Shown here: in pieces, positions 1 through 11,889 of the stretch | Position numbering within the stretch: the stretch's first letter is position 1 | Layout: the number at the start of each line of letters is the position of its first letter | Origin: Taxillus chinensis | Lineage: Eukaryota > Streptophyta > Magnoliopsida > Santalales > Loranthaceae | Reading direction: 5' to 3' | DNA length: 64,000 nt | Assembly: GCA_023512835.1 (NCBI GenBank) | Contig: CM042087.1 | Location: 47,102,249 to 47,166,248, forward strand | Notes under the pieces: generated by a model | Told to the model about the DNA's origin: nothing | Database searches by the model: none | The model's input: the letters and a program-made list of their open reading frames with translations, nothing else | Translations under genes and position numbers: made by a program

Positions 1-1718
1 TAATATTAAAATTGAATATATTCGGTAGTTTTATTCGGTTTGAGGTCATAATAATATAGTGCACTAACAATTGATGTGACGTGTTCTAATTTGTTTTTAA
101 ACTTTTATAAATAAAAAAAAACTGATATGGCAAGCGCCACATATGGCGCACTGGGTCACAACACGATTGCGCCTTTGTTTTCTTACCCTCAACCCGTGTT
201 AAGGGTACCCTATGCGGCTATGCCCTATGGAGTTCTATGTGGCATGAATGTGCCTCTAATACTAACCTTGTCACATTTGTATAGTTTTCCTTTTATTGTA
301 TTTTTTGTGTTGCTTTCGCAGAGGGGACTTAATGTCGTAATTATATTAATTTTGGTAATTCCATTAGTATATTTATAAATTATAAATTAAAATTATTAAA
401 ATGATATAATGTTAAATTACTAACCAATCTAATTAAATACAGTATGTGCTATTCATTATATATATAATTTATCCTTAACACTATCATGATCAAGTGTGCT
501 ATTCATTATATATATAATTTATCCTTAACACTATCATGATCAAGCAGTCAAGCCCCACGTATTTAATATTTAGTAAAGCATATTTTTTTTGGTGACCTCA
601 ATACGATAGTATTTTAAGTTTGGGTTGAGCTAATGATTTATGTTATTCTGTGTCTTATATCTCTCTGGTGCAACTTATATCAAATTAAGGACGGAACCCA
701 ATCAACCCATCACTCCTTTTTTTTTTTTAAGGGTGACTTATCTCACATTTGTTTGTATTACTCGTTGTGCAATCGTATACTGTCATTTGTGTTACCTTAA
801 CGTTTTCAAACGCTAATGATTTTTTTTGTGATGTTGTACTTGACTATATATAATACGGTGACATTCCAAATAGAACCCATAGCTATATTTTATGTTTCAA
901 ACTCGAGGTAATGGGACCCGTTACTCCGACCCCGACGGTAATCTTTTTACCCCAGACATAGAAAAACGTACCTGCAGGAATTAGGTTAATGCTTACGAGA
1001 CAGATGCCATGGCTGGAAGAAAAAAGAAAAGAAAAGAGGAAGAGTTGAACAAATCATCAAAGATTATTCCAATAATCATCACTTTAAACCAACGTACTAA
1101 TTAAAGGCAAACACAACACGTTGACCATTGCCCCCACCGTGACTATACAGAATAATACAGTATCCAATCATGTTTTTGAATTTTTTTTATGAATGAAAAT
1201 CATTAACTAGAATAAAAGTTACTCGTTTAAATGCGGGTAAAAAAAAAAACCACGTCGTTATGTTTAGTTTGTTTTATTTAATTAGACCTATTATTGCAAA
1301 TAATGTAAGATTCTTTATCACACAAACACAAATCTCATAGGCTGAGGAGTTTTTTAAAGTTAGAACAATGTGTAATTGACAATGATTATTTAGTCAGTTT
1401 AAATTTAATTTGAATGAATTTTTTTCAAGATTTTAAATTATATTTTCAACTAGTTTTAGATGGATTTGAAGCATATTTGGGATAAAATATATTATATATC
1501 TCTGGTTACTAGACTTTTTTTTTATAAAATTACTGAGTTCTTACTTTGATATTACTGTTGAAAAACAGACACAGTAAAAGATTTGATAATCTTAAAAAAA
1601 TCTTATAAAATAAGTTTTCATTTTTTTAAAGTTTAAAGTTTAATTTTAAAATTACTGTTTCAATAAACAATTTGAAAAATCTTGAATATCAATTTAACTC
1701 TTTCGTATCTTTGCCACG
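1..1718. other. AT-rich intergenic DNA
   Basis: I see no convincing gene here. Open frames such as the one at 127-378 have no recognisable domain and no coding-like composition. The stretch contains a 50-bp tandem duplication (separate entry) and many A/T homopolymers. Confidence 0.6.
445..544. repeat. 50-bp perfect tandem duplication
   Basis: Two identical head-to-tail copies, 445-494 and 495-544, start TGTGCTATTCATTATA and end ATCATGATCAAG. Perfect identity points to a recent duplication or an assembly duplication. Confidence 0.85.
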
Positions 1719-1990
1719 TCACATAAAAGGTAGACGTCGGGGGTAGGGGGCGGCGGGGGCAGCTTCCTCCTCAACGTCCACGGCAGCTTCACGAACGCCA
1801 GCACCAGCACCTACAGAACCGCAGGGACAGCAACACACCACCATGCAGTCCACAATCAGACCGCCGGCGCATGACCCGCATAGCCCCCCCTTGAATGCCT
1901 TCGACTCCGCCGACGCCACCTCTCCACCGATGGCCGCTGCGTCTTCCTGGACACGGCTTTGTCGCAACAGTCCATGTTTTTACGCATTAT
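1719..1990 (-). pseudogene. Cys-rich small protein relic, frame-broken
   Basis: On the minus strand a GC-rich block encodes a Cys-rich segment (CGSCAGGLIVDC followed by CCCPC). One reading-frame shift later it encodes a hydrophobic/basic tail beginning LVLAFVKLPWTLRRKL. From memory, this order (Gly/Cys block, CCCPC, hydrophobic stretch, basic residues) resembles a family of small uncharacterised plant Cys-rich proteins. The two parts lie in different frames and a stop separates them, and the longest frame has no ATG start. It is therefore either a decayed copy or a gene with an indel error. The function is unknown. Confidence 0.35.
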
Positions 1991-2194
1991 TGTTGGTCCA
2001 TCCCGATCCCGATCCTCGAATCAATGCTGATGACTCCTCCGAACAGGAAAATAATAATAATAATAATAATCAAACAAACTAACAAGCCCAGTTTAACACT
2101 CCCCACCAGTCCCTATCTCTCTCTAGTCTATGTGGAGGTTTCATGGTTCCATGGTGCATTTCTCTGGGAAGATTTTTTGTGTAGTTAATGCCTG

Positions 2195-2335
2195 GGACAA
2201 CACGGATGGGGGGTGTCGGGGGATGGGGATGGGGAGCACAGGGTGGGGCGGCGGGAGATGGCTATGGGGGGCGACGAGGGATGGGGATTGGGGGCACAGT
2301 AGGGACAGGGATGGGCGGCGGGATGGAGAGAAAAG
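2195..2335 (+). other. G-rich tract, G-quadruplex candidate
   Basis: Many GGGG/GGG runs repeat within about 140 bases around GATGGGGA-like units on the plus strand, in otherwise AT-rich DNA. The open frame through it is low-complexity Gly/Trp and is not treated as a gene. Confidence 0.4.
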
Positions 2336-2399
2336 TATTAATTGGCAGATTTTTTTAAAAAATATTTTGTATAAAAAATTATAAAATGGAAATCCAAGA

Positions 2400-3678
2400 G
2401 GAAAGATGAAGCAAAATTGGAGATCGAGGTAGATAGTGAGGGGCTCAGTTGTCGTCGTCTTCCGTCAGAGATGATAGTGGTGGTACTACTAGCGTGGGGG
2501 TGAGAGAGAGTAGAGAAGGTGCATTCTCTACTAAGTGAGAGAGGCAGAGAAAACGAGAGATAAAAGTAGAAGAGAGAAAAAAAACATAAAAAATTATAAA
2601 ATAATATATAAAAAATGAATAGTAATTTTTTATTTATAAAGATTATAAATAAAAAAAATTATATGAAGATAAATTTAAAATCTTACTCTTTACGCGTGAA
2701 TAATGGAGTGTGTTGAAATTATTCTTATTAGTTATTCATTAGGAAGTTATTAAGTAAGATTGATGATAACTAATTAATGTTAGTTGAAACTGTTTTGATG
2801 TCACAAAAACTACCAATAATATTATATCATAACATTACTATATATAGTAGCATGATGTGTTGAATACATTATATTGCAAAGGAGAGAGAGAAATGGAGGT
2901 ACACTTATCAAGTCATATGTAAATTATTAAATTATTATTTTAGATAATCATAATAAAAAGTATTATAAAATATTAATATTAGCTATATTAATATTAAGTT
3001 TATTAATATATTCAAGATGGTAATGTTTTGGTGGCATAACTAAATTTTCGTTTCAAATTAAAGTTCATGTTGAGCTATATGATTTGTGCCGTTATGAGTT
3101 TTGTTTATCATTTTAACAAAAAAAAATATATGATATTTGAATTTTCATGACTACTAGCGTGGAAATCAATTTGACCATTGAAATGAAATATTTCGGTATC
3201 GATCTATTTTGATATTTTTTTTTAGATTTATCGCTAGTATTTATATATAAAAATAACAACATCAAATAATACAAAACTTTAAGTCTTAATATTTCATCAA
3301 GAATAATTAAAATCAAATTACATAACATAAGAAGTCTTTAATGTCCTTAACATTACTACTTATCAAATTGCTCTATATCAATATCATTATCATCGATAGC
3401 AAAAGGATGAAAGCTATCTAAGTGGGATATGAGTGTCAAAACTTATAACAAGAATTCTTTTATAATTTTTCCTAACCGCCCAATCGATCATCCTCTGTAA
3501 TGTCTTCATCATCTCCTATTCACAGGAATGGTAGTGCATTAAGATTGTCCCAATTTAAATCATCTTCATCAAGAAGCTCAAGTTCTTCAGCCATCAATTA
3601 CGCCTCCAATTAATATTATCCAAACAAATTGGATCAAATGTTTTTTTATTCTCCTAATATTTCTTCTATTGTTATCTC
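2400..3678. other. AT-rich intergenic DNA
   Basis: I found nothing gene-like with confidence. There are GA-rich patches near 2500-2580. A minus-strand acidic fragment near 3500-3600 (EELELLDEDDLNWDN) has no match I can name. Confidence 0.5.
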
Positions 3679-3960
3679 TTGGCCCCGAAGGATAATCCTG
3701 ACTCCCTGGGATCTATCCCCATATCCATATGCTATGCATATCCTCCCTCTCCGCCACCGACGAAGCTGTGTCTCCTCACAATGATGGTGCTTATAAGCCC
3801 GAACCACTCAACCTGGAGACAAAGCTGCTACCCTTCTGCGAGGGGCTGGGCGAGATCACTAGCCTTGATGGTCACATGAAGGTACCTTGGGACGCATGTG
3901 GAGGAGGTTCATGTTGTCTCCATATATAGCGCAGGTATAATTCGGCGTACATGCTTTCGT
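3679..3960 (+). other. Unidentified coding-like fragment
   Basis: A moderately GC-rich island in AT-rich surroundings has overlapping open frames. The more protein-like one (3729-3929) contains LSATDEAVSPHNDG and LGEITSLDGHMKV. I do not recognise the family. No exon partners or start context are visible. It may be a captured exon or gene relic. Confidence 0.25.
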
Positions 3961-4159
3961 CGCTCAGATCCACTACAGTGACAAATTTGCAGTAGTCTCT
4001 ACCAATCCAATGGGAATAAAGAGTTGTAGGGATGTGACTCGGTAGATTAACAACTGTGCGCTGATCATTGATCACTGGGGTTAGATTAACAATGATTTCT
4101 GTAATCAAAACAAAATTTTGAAAGAGTAAAGTTAAAATTTCAAAACTTATTAACAATCC

Positions 4160-5880
4160 ACTACTCTCGTTTTTTTTTTGGTAATAGTTAGATTTTCATG
4201 TCATTAATTTACAAAAAAAATGTATATAATTATATACAAATTAATCACATGTACGCGTAGACGTGTAGAATTTATTCTATTGTTTTTGTTTAAAAAACTT
4301 GATAACGTGACTAATATTTCGGGCTTAAAATATAAATCACTAGCTAGAGATTGATTTTTTTAGTCACATGACCACAGTTGCATGGCGTGTCGTCTACCAT
4401 TTTGTCCAAAAATTCATTTCGTGCCACAAAAACCTACTATTGTGATGCCTATGTCCATATGATATATATATATATATATTAGCTGTATACACGACCACAG
4501 TACGTCACTCGTTAAATCAGCTCATATATTCTGGACGTATCGATTGACAGATTGATAAAATTAAAAGCTGAAGGCGACGCAAACTCTATTAAGGAGTGAA
4601 ACCGACAAAAGCATAAATAAAAAAACACAAATTTTTAAAAATAGATAGGGACAGCCTGCTGCCGACAATTGAGACGCTGACTGCCACTCACGAGAAGGGG
4701 AACAGAACACAGAACTCCCCGTGGCCTGTGGTGTGAACTGTGAAGATTAAAGCGATATACTCAGACAATAAAATCAAAAAAACATACACAGAAAGAAGCA
4801 ACCCAACCACCAAAGATATTTTTCATTAGAGTGCTCCTAAACGTTTTGTAAAATAAAAATAATATTTTATTATTTTAAATTTTTTATATCTAAAAACATA
4901 CTTTGGAAAAAAAAGAGACAATCATGTCCATAATCATTATTAATATAGCCACCATTAAAATAAGCCATGTACCTCATGTCGGACATGGCGTCCACATGAC
5001 ACGAAACACTTGACTGCCCGTCCATTCTTATCGCATTTTGTAATTTATTTATTTATTTTACTACATAGATGCACCATAGAAGCTGCTCTCAAGCAATTAA
5101 TCTACCCGCCTGCCGCTAGACAACAACGAGAGTCGCGCCTATATTTATGATTTTTTTAATAGTGAGTGTTTTTTATAGATAGAAAACAGTATGTAAACAG
5201 TAAAATATTTATCACTTTTATATGTGGGTTAATAAATTAATACACGTATAAGTTTTAAGTTTGATAATAATTTAATGGTATAATAGTTTTTTTTCCCTGA
5301 AATGACTAAGTTTGATAATAAGTATGATTGATTTATAAATAGGTTGCTAAATACTTAAAAAAAACAGCTTTGACCTATATGAAAGTCTAACCAAGTAGGG
5401 TCCAAGTATAACAGAATAAGTTTACCCTACTTGAGAAAAAAACTAAAAAACTAAAACCAACGTTTCGGAATTATATTATTTAAAAGCCAAATTATATTTC
5501 TTTAAACATTACAAATAACCAGGTTCATGTTCATTTTTTAACTGTTTCACTTGTGAGGGGAGTAAAATCGAGGGAAAGGGAAAGTTTTTTTTTTCGAGCA
5601 AAATATATTAATATTGTTAAAAAACATTAACTACACAGATGTTGTTGATCATAATACGTTATTAAATAAATTATATGTTGCCTTATTTTAAGTTAAAATT
5701 TATGTGATGATAAAATAAATTAATGGCCTCTTTGGTGCTTTGCTGCTGTATTCAATTTTATGTAAGTTTTCAAAAATTATTTTTTTATTTTATATTAAAA
5801 AAATTTTTTTTTTCTCAATTGATTTATGTGTTTTTGTTTGGTGATTGTTTTCACCAACATATTGTAATATAACTTTTCGG
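4160..5880. other. AT-rich intergenic DNA
   Basis: No gene was recognised. A short (AT)n run lies near 4463-4480, along with general A/T-rich sequence. Confidence 0.5.
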
Positions 5881-5883
5881 GGT

Positions 5884-6200
5884 ACGGTGAGGCAGTGGCT
5901 TTGGATTTGGAGGATCTGGAGGTAGGGGTGATGGGAGCCGTGGAGGAGGTGGCGATAGTTATTAATGTTGTTGTGAGTTTGGAGGAAGAACTAGAGGTGG
6001 GGGCGGAGGTGTCATCGGTGATGGCCATGATTATGGCTCTAGGTTTGGAGGGGGATCAAGAGGTGGCCGCGAAGGAGGTGGCTGTGGTGGATTAGGTGGT
6101 GATTAAGATTATGGCTCTGAGATTGGAGAAATATCTGGAGGCAAGGGTGGAAGTGGCCACAAAAGAGGCAGCAGTAATAGATCATGTAAATATCCGTGTT
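5884..6200 (+). pseudogene. Glycine-rich RGG-type protein fragment
   Basis: One plus frame reads as a Gly/Arg/Ser-rich chain (pieces such as GSGFGFGGSGGRGDGSRGGG and GGGSRGGREGGGCGGLGGD) interrupted by stops. Such tails occur in glycine-rich RNA-binding proteins and in the C-termini of some DEAD-box helicases. No RRM or helicase motif is present nearby, so the parent cannot be named. The stops and absence of upstream exons mark it as a relic. Confidence 0.4.
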
Positions 6201-6679
6201 TTGAGTAGGATCATGTAAATATTCGTTATAAACATTTTGATTATAAGTGAGCTAAATTTAGAGTTCGTAGCTCTAGAAGGTTGATTATTATTCTGAGATT
6301 TTATTAATTAAAAAATATTCATAAACATAAATAATATGAAAGAGAGAGGCAACTTTCCCTATATGTTTAGTTTCTATGTTTGGTGAGAAGGGCTAGAAGA
6401 GCTTAGAGCTTGGAGGTTTAGGCAATTTTGGCTATTTGATTCATGAGAATCACTCTAAGTGGGTGTTTGTAACAATCTATATCAGTTGATTTCATTAGAT
6501 ATACATTATTTGGGTAATAATTGAGAAATTTGTATGAACCTTAAGATTTTGAATTATAAATTTGATTTTTAAGTTGTTTTGTAGTCTCATATGACTAGGC
6601 AGAGTTAGAAACTCATTACATGAGTAGATTTGTATTTAAAATTGCAATTTTAGAACAACTTGATGAAAAATCACTTAAC

Positions 6680-6945
6680 AATAGTTGGTAGGCCCAAGTG
6701 GGCGAGATGTAGTTGACGTAGTCGATTGAGCATGGTCGACCAAAAGGTTTGGTTGACCTTGACCCAAAGGGTGGTCAAGCAGGTATGGTCGACCAAGAGG
6801 TGTGATTGATCGTGACCAATTTGTGTGGTCGACATAAACCATTTAGTTTGGTCGACCTTGACCAGTTTGATTTTCAATGCGTTTTTATACTTGAATCGAC
6901 CAAGATGGTTGATTGAAACCTATTTTGTTTGGTTGACCAGCAGTT
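6680..6945. repeat. Degenerate GGTCGACC repeat cluster
   Basis: The palindrome GGTCGACC and variants (GGTTGACC, GGTCGACA, ATCGACC) recur about ten times at irregular 25-40 base spacing, joined by words such as TTGACC and GACCAA. The open frame across it is repetitive and not treated as a gene. Similar blocks are found in non-coding parts of plant LTR elements. Confidence 0.45.
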
Positions 6946-6949
6946 CAAA

Positions 6950-7974
6950 AATATCATTTTTTTGCCTTTTCATCACAGTTTAGTTTCAAAGTTTTGGGCA
7001 AGGCTAGAACCTATGTCTTAGGTGGAGTTTAATGGTTCCCATGAAGACCCAATATTATGGTAGTTGGGACTTGTCCTCATTGTAACTGTGTTGATGCAAG
7101 TTTGTGTATCGTTTAGGCTTGAGGGCTCAAGGTGTTAGTTGACACTATGAGAGCCTAGTAAGTTTGTGAATTGAGTATCAATTGCATAGTAATTGTATCC
7201 GAATATTAAAAGTGAGAACATATACCAAACAAATGAACATATTTATTTTCTTCATTTAAATACAAAAAAATAGGTTAAAACACCGTTCCGCCAAGTATGC
7301 CCTAAAGTACGCATTCTCTCACCCTCTTTGCCTTCAATTTCATGCTCAATACCATCTTATTGTCCTATATTTTAAATAGATCTTATCTCATTTTATGAAA
7401 TAGATTATAAAATGATGCATAGATTGGCAGGGTAGTGATTCATAATTGTCAATATATGGAATGATCTTAATCTTAGGATTATCTCTAAACTCTAATATCA
7501 CTAATTGTGATGTGTTAGATTATTATTTGTGATTTTAATAATCTACAAAATGGCCTATGTAATGGGTTACTATATAAATTATAAAAAACACATAATAATT
7601 TAACAATCTCTTACTTGAATCATGTCATAATTTGTTGATTTAATAACTTTAAATATGCACCTTATATTGAATGAATTAAGACATCTATAGCTAAATTGAA
7701 ATGATTAAATCATGGTTGTTACAAAGTCATTAAATGACATACTTCTTTCCATATATTACAAAACCAACTTAATATAATCTTTAATTGGAATATACTTAAA
7801 TTATTGCATTTATTATTATCTCACGAGAACAATATTGTATATAATATTACATGAGTAGCAAATAAATAACCAAAAATATAACTTTAATTGAATTCGCAAA
7901 TGTCATAGCAAAATAAGTCAAATAATAATCAAATGTACATATATAATATTATGCCAATAAGGACTTATTTATTA
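6950..7974. other. Repeat-like intergenic DNA, no gene seen
   Basis: This stretch lies downstream, in element orientation, of the Copia remnant at 7975-8745. It may include that element's decayed 3' LTR or leader, but I could not pair any LTRs. Confidence 0.35.
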
Positions 7975-8745
7975 CACTTACACTTCCAACATGACTAATG
8001 AATGATTTGGGTGATAATCCTTTAATCAATAGATCCGCTATTATCAGACCAGTACCAATATACTCATTTGACACTATGTTTTTGCATTCATTCTTTAATT
8101 TATAAGTATTTCAAATTAATAAATGTGTATCGTACTTTTTGAATACTTGTCATTTTTTGAATTATCTCAATGAAGTCTCAATAGTCTAGCTATACTTTTA
8201 ATAATGTTTAGACATGAGATAAACTTATGCAATCACAATACATGAACAGTGCCTCAAAGCATATCACAAATTTAGTGTGCATAGTAAAAGTCAAGAAGTT
8301 GGATTGTTTTCTGCTCCTCCATAAAACTACTCTTCCAACTAATAAGAACATATAATTAAATGTAGATTTTCTCGAATCTACATAACTTGCATAGTTTAAA
8401 CCTGAATACTCAATCACCTCAAAGTGGTTGGATTTCATGAATATGAGCATGTAATCCATAATGTATTGCAAATATATAAACACTTTCTTTGCAATGATAT
8501 TTGACCAAGTACATGTTTCAAAATATATTAAGCTCCCAATAACTGACAAATATGTAATAGACTCTAACGCCTTTTGTTTCAAATCATTTTTAGAACATCA
8601 CATTTTACTAAGTTTGCCCCTTTTATGAATTAGAACAATATCTGCAGAACACTTTTTTATTTTAAAATTTTCTAATATTTTATCAATGTAATCCTCTTAA
8701 AAATAATCCTAACCATCCTTGTAATCTCATATATATTGTACCCCT
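7975..8745 (-). mobile_element. Old Copia pol remnant (RT end and RNase H)
   Basis: Minus-strand translation follows the 3' part of Ty1/copia pol in the normal order. First come residues before the RNase H region (YIDKILENFKIKKCSADI near 8690), then the SVIGSLIY segment near 8550. Next are DYMLIFMKSNHFEVIEYS and the hallmark VDSRKSTFNYMFLLVGRVV near 8360, then WRSRKQS. The final piece resembles IGTGLIIADLLIKGLSPK near 8030. Several frame changes and the lost Asp residues show that it is long dead. No LTRs or target duplication were found. Confidence 0.75.
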
Positions 8746-8991
8746 TGAGTTTGTCATATTGACTTGAATGGATTTAAAATATATTCTCATATTTGAATTT
8801 ATTTATAATTAAATAATAATAAATTTTAAAATTCTTCAAAACTATTTAAATAATTTAAAATTTTGTGTTTGGCAATAATAAAGTAGATAATTTTAGAAAT
8901 TTAGTAAGTTTTAAACTTTTCAACTTATTTTTAAAAATAAAAAAAAGTTTTTACCAAAATATGCCAAAGTATGCAACTGTTACTTTTGTCA

Positions 8992-8996
8992 CTTTC
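8992..8996. repeat. Copia target-site duplication, left copy
   Basis: CTTTC immediately precedes the TG of the 5' LTR and recurs right after the 3' LTR. Confidence 0.9.
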
Positions 8997-9222
8997 TGTT
9001 GGGCCTGCTCTCGTTCCCGTACGCTCCAGCTGTGCCAGCACGCTCCAGCGGTACTTCCACTCTTGCTATTTTCGACTCTCTCCATATTAGGCATGTAATA
9101 ATGTATATCTTTGTATTTATTATACCACCTAATTTAGGTATTTGTATGCTATTAAACCCGTGTACAGGCAATAAAACAAAGACACGAGATTAACTCGCAC
9201 AATTGAAACGTGAAGTTTCACA
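8997..9222 (+). repeat. Copia 5' LTR
   Basis: Starts TGTTGGGCCTGCTC and ends AGTTTCACA. Promoter and polyadenylation signals are expected here, and AATAAAAC lies near its 3' end. It differs from the 3' LTR at five single bases with no indels. Confidence 0.95.
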
Positions 9223-9234
9223 TGGTATCAGAGC
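9223..9234 (+). other. Primer binding site (tRNA-iMet)
   Basis: TGGTATCAGAGC directly follows the 5' LTR. It is the usual plant copia primer site, complementary to the 3' end of initiator methionine tRNA. Confidence 0.95.
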
Positions 9235-9246
9235 AAGGTGTCTAAT

Positions 9247-10340
9247 ATGGCTGCTCGTGCTATTGAAGAAAAGAAAGGAGAGAGTGGTCTCGGCGAGAGG
9301 CAAGGGGAGAAAACCCACGTTACGCCGTGTCTCCCTACTCCCCGAATACCAACGATAATCCCGGGAATATAATCACCCAAGTTCGGCTCAAGGGTGAAAA
9401 TTATGAAGAATGGGCGCGGGCAATGCGCACTTCGTGGCGCGCAAGAAGAAGTATGGGTTCATCGCAGAACGATTCAACGGACTGCGGCGGACTCGCCGAA
9501 CTTGAGGAATGGTGGACGGTGAACTCAATGTTGGTCTCATGGATACTCAACACCATAGAACCAACGTTCGCTCCACCATTACCTATATGGAGATGGCGAA
9601 AGATCTATGAGACAACATAAGGAACGGTTTCTTGTTGCAATGGCCCACGTGTACATCAACTACACCGAAGTTGGGCAATTGCCGCCAAAACGGCCCCCCA
9701 ATTGTGACCTATACGGGAAGTCAAGCAAGTTTGGGAGGAACTTGCAAATTCGATCGCCACCCACTTGTCAATGTGGTGGCTGTACATGCATTTGCATATT
9801 GTTTTAAAAAAAAAAAAAAAAAAAATGAGAAAAAACAAAAAAAAAACAAGGTGCACTTCCGATGGGTCTAGATGATGACGCCTTTGGAACAGTGCGGTCG
9901 AATATTTTGATACCGAACCACTTCCTACTCTAATCGTGCATATGCCATGGTAATTCAAAAAGAGCGGTGTGAAGCAAATCACACGCGTAACAAAAAAAAA
10001 AAAAAATTTTTTTGCGTTTGCGGTCGAAAACCACTAGTGAGGGTCGTATTAACCGACGGAAGCAAACATCACTTGCTCGTTGTGTCATCGGCGAGGACAT
10101 GATGCGAACGTTGCTTTCAAGCATCGGGTATCTGAATGGTGGGGTGATCGACCCCGTTCGAAAATCGTGATGCAAACCCCGCGCGCGGGACGTGGAACTT
10201 GTTCTAAGGACGAGGGCGTGGAGGGATACCGCGCGCGACTGCGGCCCCCCCCGTGGGATTGACATCACGTCTAACCCGATGGACAACGTTGTTAAATCGA
10301 TGCAAACGAACAACCCCAGCGCAAACCCCCCCCCCCCCAT
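9247..10340 (+). pseudogene. Copia gag region, frame-broken
   Basis: The first ATG after the primer site is at 9247, but that frame soon ends. The gag UBN2-type signature LKGENYEEWARAM lies in another frame at 9327-9620, followed by WWTVNSMLVSWILNTIEP. A zinc-knuckle-like motif CSLCHRRGH occurs near 10075, with the final Cys replaced. An A20 run near 9806 and an A14 run near 9991 interrupt the frames. The product would be the capsid/nucleocapsid polyprotein if intact. Confidence 0.75.
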
Positions 10341-10699
10341 GCCCTAAACTGCTCCCCCCACGACATGATCTTTCTTGGATTCTTGATACGCGCGACTCAA
10401 CACATGGCTTGTGAATCCTTTTCGGGAACGAGAACCCCCCCTGTCCCCCGATGGACGACGGGCACCCCCCGGGGACTCGTTGTCTTAACCGAGCAATTGA
10501 AATTGCTAACGTGCTTTATATCCCAGTAGTTGAATTGTAATCTGATTTGGTGGCTCAATTACTTACCGATATGGATTGTGTTTTCGGGTTATTCCGTGTT
10601 GATTCTTGTGTTATTTAGGACCGCACTTTGAGGACGGTGATTGGTACGGTAAACACGGAATGGAATACTACATTGTGCAACAAGATTTGGTTCCTTTTG

Positions 10700-11787
10700 G
10701 TCCCTATTGTTTCCACCGCTTGCTACAACTTCGCACAATTTGTGGCATAAGCGTTTGGGTCATCCCTACCCAGGATCGTGAGCAAGTTATCTACTTTTTT
10801 GGGGCACCGCGGCGGCTTCAAATAGTCATATTTGTGATGTTTGTGTTCGCGCAAAACAAACGCGTGATGTTTTTTCTTTGAGTGAAAATAACGCTACCGA
10901 GAAGTTTGCATTAATACATTGTGATTTATGGGAACCATATAAAATAGCATCGTTATCCGGTGCTTCTTATTTTCTTCCTGTTGTGGATGATTGTACTCGT
11001 TCAGTATGGGTGTCCTTACTCCACACGAAATCTGCGGTGACACGTGTTTTACGGAATTTTCTTGCCATGGTGGAACGTCAATTTTCGAACAAAGGTCGTG
11101 TTGTGCGCACCGATAATGGCACGGAATTCACTTGTTTGACACCATACTTCCATGACCAAGGGATCGTGCACCAAACGTCTTGCCGAGCCACTCCTCAACA
11201 AAATGGACGTGTTGAGCGTAAGCATCGCCATATTTTAAATGTTGCACGCGCGCTTGCGTTTCCAAGCAAATTTGCCCATTCGGTTTTGGGGAGAATGTGT
11301 ATTGACCGCCGCATATTTGATCAATCGCACTCCCACCGGACTTTTGGACCACAAATCACCATATGAACTCTTGTACGGCTACCGTCTCCTTCCTATGCTC
11401 ACCTGCGTGTTTTTGGTTGCTTGTGCTATGGCAAGAACATCAACAGGATAAAGATAAATTTGCCAGCCGCTCCCAGCCGATGTCTTTTCTTAGGCTATCC
11501 ATACGGCAAAACGGGATGGACCCTGTATGATCTCACCACACGTGAGGTGTTTGTCTCTCGTGATGTCATTTTTTCGGAGGTGGTGTTCCCCCCCCCCCCC
11601 CGAGGTGTCCCCCCCCCGAACCCCCCCCCCCCCCCAACGTGCTTCCACTCACGGGATTGCAATTAACATTCCCCCCTGCCCCGCTGATCCAGCGAGCGGC
11701 GGTGCCCGGCTATGATGGCGGCACATCTCTCCCTCTTGATGACGTGGATGCCGTGTCACCGCCCATTGACGTGGCGCCAGCGGACCT

Positions 11788-11836
<49 letters not shown>

Positions 11837-11841
11837 GGAGA

Positions 11842-11889
<48 letters not shown>

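Noticed and set aside
8997..9222. Open frames within the Copia LTRs (both strands, repeated at 13714)
   Set aside because: They are non-coding LTR sequence present in both copies.
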